This document shows positions 6,162 to 8,755 of a stretch of 8,755 nucleotides of DNA, in pieces (positions within the stretch are counted from its first letter, which is position 1; each line of letters starts with the position of its first letter). Both the position numbers and the translations under genes were made by a program. A model generated the notes under the pieces. It saw nothing but the letters and a program-made list of their open reading frames with translations. It was not told the origin of the DNA and made no database searches. Source of the DNA: JAJPJX01 sp964568355 (GTDB lineage: Bacteria; Acidobacteriota; Terriglobia; Bryobacterales; Bryobacteraceae); assembly GCA_964568355.1 (NCBI GenBank), contig CAZMRK010000117.1, positions 1-8,755 on the forward strand, written 5' to 3'.

Positions 6162-7901
6162 TCATAAGCGCGGTCTCGGCGGTACGACCTCGACCCACGG
6201 GAAGGTACCTTTCTTTTTGATTGTCCGCCGGAAGACCTTCCCGCCGGAAGTGGCATAGAGCGTTTGCAGGCCGGGACCGCCGAAGACGACACTCGAGGGA
6301 TCGCCTGTCTCCGGTTTGTTGAGAATGCCGACAGTTCGCCCGGCCGGGTCGGCGATCTGGATCCCCAGCTTCGTTGCCACGTAGACGAATCCGTCCGCAT
6401 CCACTGTCATGCCATCCGCGCCACTCCGCAACGCACCCGATTCCACTTCATCCGGAATCTCCAGGCGGTGAAAGGGGACGCCATTGGCAAGCGAGCCATC
6501 GGGCTGCACAGAAAAAGACCAGACCCAGCGGCTCAACCTGTCGGCCACCATCAGGAAAGCATGGTCGGGCGAGAAACGGACGCCGGTGGGGAACAGAATT
6601 CCTTCGTGCACGACACGTTTGTGCCCTTTGGCGTCAATCAACCAGACCCGCTTACTCTCCGGATCTGTGAAGTAGATTTCGCCGCGCGGGCTGACCGCCA
6701 GGTCATGCGAGCGCACCCCTTCAGCGATTACGGACTCCTTGCCGTCCGCCGCAAAGGCAACAATGCGTTTGCGGCTGTTCTGGCATGCATAGAGGCGGCC
6801 GTCCTGCCCGAACATCAAACCGCTGGCTTCGCCGGTGTTTTCACGGAAGACGGCAACCTTGCCATCGCCCGAAATCTTGTAAATGCGGTTGTTGGGAGCA
6901 TCGCTGAAGAATACATTCCCCGCCGCGTCAACCGCCGGCCCATCGGTGCGCTGATACCCCTGGCCGACGACTTCCCAGCCGGTATCGGAGTCCAGAACAA
7001 TATTGTTGCTGAGATAATGCCTCGGGCCGGCGGCGGGCTTGGCAATAGGCTTCGGGTAGTCGCGCCACAACCAGCGCAGCGCCTCCGGCAGGATTGCAGA
7101 TCCGTGTTTGCTGTTGTGCGCTTCAGTGCCGATCACCAGTTTATAGTCGTAGTTGGCATCCCGCAGTGCGGCTCCTAATTCATAGTTGCTGTACACATTG
7201 ATGTCCTGCAGCCCGTCTTGCAGGAACACCCGTAGCGGCTTTGTCTCCATTTTCCTCACCAGCGACGGGTAGATGTGGTCGCCGCGGAGGTTGGTAAATC
7301 CGCCGATAAAACTGAGCACGCGATGAAAGACGTCCGGACGAGTCCACGCCGCGTTGAACGATGCATTTCCTCCGGAGCTCGATCCAGAGATTGCGCGGTC
7401 GTTGGGATCGTTCGAGAAATTGTAGTGTTTGGCAACCTCCGCGAGGACTTCTTCGATCAGAAACGTAGGAAAGCGGGGGCCGACGGCGTCATACTCCGCG
7501 CTGCGGTTAAAGCGGGATTGCCGGTTCGCGCCGCCGGGCACGACGCCGGGATTAATGAAGACGCCGATGGTGACCGGCATGTCGCCCTTGTGGATCAGAT
7601 TGTCGAACACGATGGTGGTCTTGAATGCGCCGTTTTCGTTGACGAACGTGAAGCCGTCCTGGAAAACCATCGTGCAGGCGGGCTTTTCCGGTTTATACTG
7701 CGCCGGGACATAGACCCAATAATCTCGCACCGTCCCGGGATAGATTTTGCTGGCCCATTCGTACTTGGTAACCTTCCCCTGTGGCACACCGGGTTGCCGT
7801 TGCGAATCGGGGCCCAGGGTATATTCTTCGGCGAATGCCAGAGGTGCTACCAGCAGGAAGGGTATTACAAGGCCGCGGGCCAGTTTGAGCATGTCCCACA
7901 T
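6162..7901 (-). CDS. Secreted esterase / SMP-30-gluconolactonase-like fusion protein
   Basis: This 579-residue protein has a signal peptide (1-24, cleavage after AFA). Residues about 45-285 are an alpha/beta-hydrolase of the esterase D / enterochelin-esterase type: WVYVPAQY and MVFQDG strands, nucleophile elbow GSSSGG (173-178, nucleophile probably S175), likely acid D233 in LQDINVYSNYELGAAL, and His 266 in AHNSKHGS, followed by LPEALRWLWRDYP. Residues about 300-560 form a six-bladed SMP-30/gluconolactonase/LRE propeller. TDGPAVDAAGNVFFSD opens it, PTGVRFSPD lies at 438-446, and GADGMTVDADGFVYVAT (494-510) holds the conserved metal-type Asp 497. It probably hydrolyses esters or lactones, perhaps from plant polysaccharides, outside the cytoplasm; the substrate is not known. 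Two classical SMP-30 metal ligands look replaced (Glu by Asp 320, Asn by Thr 439), so lactonase activity is uncertain. An alternative start, M4 at 7892, also gives a good signal peptide. The same fusion is common in Acidobacteriota and Planctomycetota. Confidence 0.9.
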   Translation of the reverse strand: MWDMLKLARGLVIPFLLVAPLAFAEEYTLGPDSQRQPGVPQGKVTKYEWASKIYPGTVRDYWVYVPAQYKPEKPACTMVFQDGFTFVNENGAFKTTIVFDNLIHKGDMPVTIGVFINPGVVPGGANRQSRFNRSAEYDAVGPRFPTFLIEEVLAEVAKHYNFSNDPNDRAISGSSSGGNASFNAAWTRPDVFHRVLSFIGGFTNLRGDHIYPSLVRKMETKPLRVFLQDGLQDINVYSNYELGAALRDANYDYKLVIGTEAHNSKHGSAILPEALRWLWRDYPKPIAKPAAGPRHYLSNNIVLDSDTGWEVVGQGYQRTDGPAVDAAGNVFFSDAPNNRIYKISGDGKVAVFRENTGEASGLMFGQDGRLYACQNSRKRIVAFAADGKESVIAEGVRSHDLAVSPRGEIYFTDPESKRVWLIDAKGHKRVVHEGILFPTGVRFSPDHAFLMVADRLSRWVWSFSVQPDGSLANGVPFHRLEIPDEVESGALRSGADGMTVDADGFVYVATKLGIQIADPAGRTVGILNKPETGDPSSVVFGGPGLQTLYATSGGKVFRRTIKKKGTFPWVEVVPPRPRL

Positions 7902-8008
7902 CTTAATAAAAAATCCGGGGACACGACTGCTGCCGGGTGTAGCTCAGCTACACCAGTTGTTGCGCGGCACAGCCGTTGACAATCCGCCGGATACCCAGCT
8001 ATCTCACA
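7902..8008. other. Intergenic gap between methyltransferase and esterase/SMP-30 genes
   Basis: Both flanking genes read leftward. The 107-bp gap holds the palindrome at 7936-7954 and, beside the downstream start, an AT-rich stretch at about 7901-7914 (minus strand ATTTTTTATTAAG) that stands out from the GC-rich surroundings. That stretch could be a promoter or unwinding element. I could not place a convincing -35/-10 pair on the minus strand. Confidence 0.4.
7936..7954. repeat. 19-bp palindrome in the gap upstream of the esterase/SMP-30 gene
   Basis: GGTGTAGCT at 7936-7944 and AGCTACACC at 7946-7954 are exact reverse complements around a single C at 7945. The centre lies 44 bp upstream of the esterase/SMP-30 start at 7901 and 64 bp past the methyltransferase stop. 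As DNA it looks like a dimeric-regulator operator. As RNA it could fold into an 8-bp stem with a 3-nt loop. No T-run follows it directly; a T-rich stretch on the minus strand comes about 24 nt later, so it is not a standard intrinsic terminator. Confidence 0.55.
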
Positions 8009-8755
8009 TCACCGCGCCATCAGCGCAAACACTCCCCAGCCCAGGTATTCACGCGTGTACGCGGCGTAGCGTTCGGGTTCCGAGGTCAGTTCGGCTCGAA
8101 CATCTTTCGCGAAGTCGTCATCAGGATTCGCATCGAGCCATCGGCGCATGGTGAGCCACTTGGCCGCCTCGTACCTGTCCCAGCCGTCTTGGTCCGCCAG
8201 AACCATTTCCACGACGTCGTAGTCGAGGCCGCCGAAAGACGCGAGAAGTTCTGGAAGCATGCGAAAGTCGGAGATCGAACCGGCAAGGCATCCCTTGGCG
8301 ACGTCTTCCGCCGCCGGCAACTGCAGCCAGTACGGCTCGCCAATGAGGATGATTCCTCCGGTGCAGAGACTCTCCGCCAAAAGCCTGATGGTGCCGACGA
8401 CTCCCCCACCGATCCACGTGGCACCGAGACAGGCCGCCACACCGACCTTTTCGTTGGCGACGTAGCCGGTAGCGTCGCCGTGGATGAACTCGACTCGATC
8501 GGCGACGCCAAGTTCTTCCGCGCGGATTTTCGCTTGCTCGGTGAACAACTGGCTCATATCGATACCGGTGCCGCCGATTCTGTAATCGCGTGCCCAGGTG
8601 CACAGCATCTCGCCCGAACCGCTGCCGAGGTCGAGCACACGGGTCCCCGGTTCCAGGCGCAACGCCGCTCCGAGAGTGGCGAGCTTTTCGGGTGTGAACG
8701 GGTTATGGATGCGGTGAGCACTTTCGGCGACGTTGAAAATCCGTGGAATGTCCAC
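8009..8755 (-). CDS. Class I SAM-dependent methyltransferase (5' end at window edge)
   Basis: The frame runs from the right edge to a TGA at 8009-8011 and shows 248 residues. Motif I of the Rossmann methyltransferase fold is clear (VLDLGSGSGEML, residues 40-51). The acidic residue that binds the SAM ribose is probably D66 in GTGIDMS, and EFIHGDA (89-95) is the next SAM-contacting segment. The later strand IILIGEPYW (135-143) and the C-terminal EYLGWGVFALMAR are family features. The N-terminus (SAHRIHNPFTPEKLATLG) matches a small-molecule methyltransferase family found in many unrelated bacteria. The substrate is not known, and neighbours do not suggest one. The first visible codon is GTG at 8753-8755. 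The visible start resembles the usual family start, so the gene may be complete with a GTG start, but the window edge hides any ribosome-binding site. No signal peptide is seen, so it acts in the cytoplasm. Confidence 0.88.
   Translation of the reverse strand: MDIPRIFNVAESAHRIHNPFTPEKLATLGAALRLEPGTRVLDLGSGSGEMLCTWARDYRIGGTGIDMSQLFTEQAKIRAEELGVADRVEFIHGDATGYVANEKVGVAACLGATWIGGGVVGTIRLLAESLCTGGIILIGEPYWLQLPAAEDVAKGCLAGSISDFRMLPELLASFGGLDYDVVEMVLADQDGWDRYEAAKWLTMRRWLDANPDDDFAKDVRAELTSEPERYAAYTREYLGWGVFALMAR

Noticed and set aside
6264..7178. Plus-strand open frame (304 codons) opposite the esterase/SMP-30 gene
   Set aside because: It is antisense to a gene with full esterase and propeller motifs, and its translation has no coherent pattern.
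7901..7954. Palindrome plus T-rich stretch as an intrinsic terminator for the methyltransferase gene
   Set aside because: About 24 nt separate the stem from the T-run on the minus strand, too far for a standard intrinsic terminator.
7976..8004. TTGACA on the plus strand followed by CTATCT after 17 bp, resembling a sigma-70 promoter
   Set aside because: The -10 match is weak and it would drive transcription antisense into the methyltransferase gene with no plus-strand gene behind it. Probably chance.

Overview
The window is GC-rich and densely coded. Its gene families point to an Acidobacteriota chromosome, probably of the Solibacter/Bryobacter type. The main clues are the C-terminus of an Oar-like TonB-dependent receptor, an ADOP-type duplicated ABC permease (a family strongly expanded in that phylum), and a secreted esterase fused to an SMP-30/gluconolactonase-like propeller. 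The lineage is inferred from family content only; there is no rRNA or other marker gene here.

Layout. Positions 1-345 (+) hold the tail of an outer-membrane receptor whose body lies upstream. A 74-bp gap follows, then a full-length ADOP permease (420-2954, +). A small envelope protein (2951-3436, +) overlaps it by ATGA and combines a signal peptide, a possible Sm-like beta domain and a glycine-zipper membrane segment. This pair converges on, and overlaps by 7 bp, a secreted FAD-dependent oxidoreductase (3430-5508, -) with an SLH-like C-terminal module. A TK1-type thymidine kinase (5523-6149, +) diverges from the oxidoreductase with almost no intergenic space. It converges, 12 bp apart, on a secreted esterase/SMP-30 fusion (6162-7901, -). 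A 107-bp gap with a near-perfect 19-bp palindrome separates this from a class I SAM-dependent methyltransferase (8009 to the right edge, -).

How the genes work together. The only clear operon is the ADOP permease with its small partner, probably an envelope export or stress module. The receptor, the oxidoreductase and the esterase/SMP-30 protein are all predicted to act outside the cytoplasm and would suit scavenging of polymers or small organic substrates. Thymidine kinase is a nucleotide-salvage housekeeping gene. I see no insertion sequences, tRNAs, rRNAs, CRISPR arrays, phage genes or toxin-antitoxin modules. I found no convincing new multi-gene system. The best leads are the translationally coupled Sm-like/glycine-zipper protein, the SLH-like tail on the oxidoreductase, the altered metal-site residues in the SMP-30 domain, and the palindrome upstream of the esterase gene.
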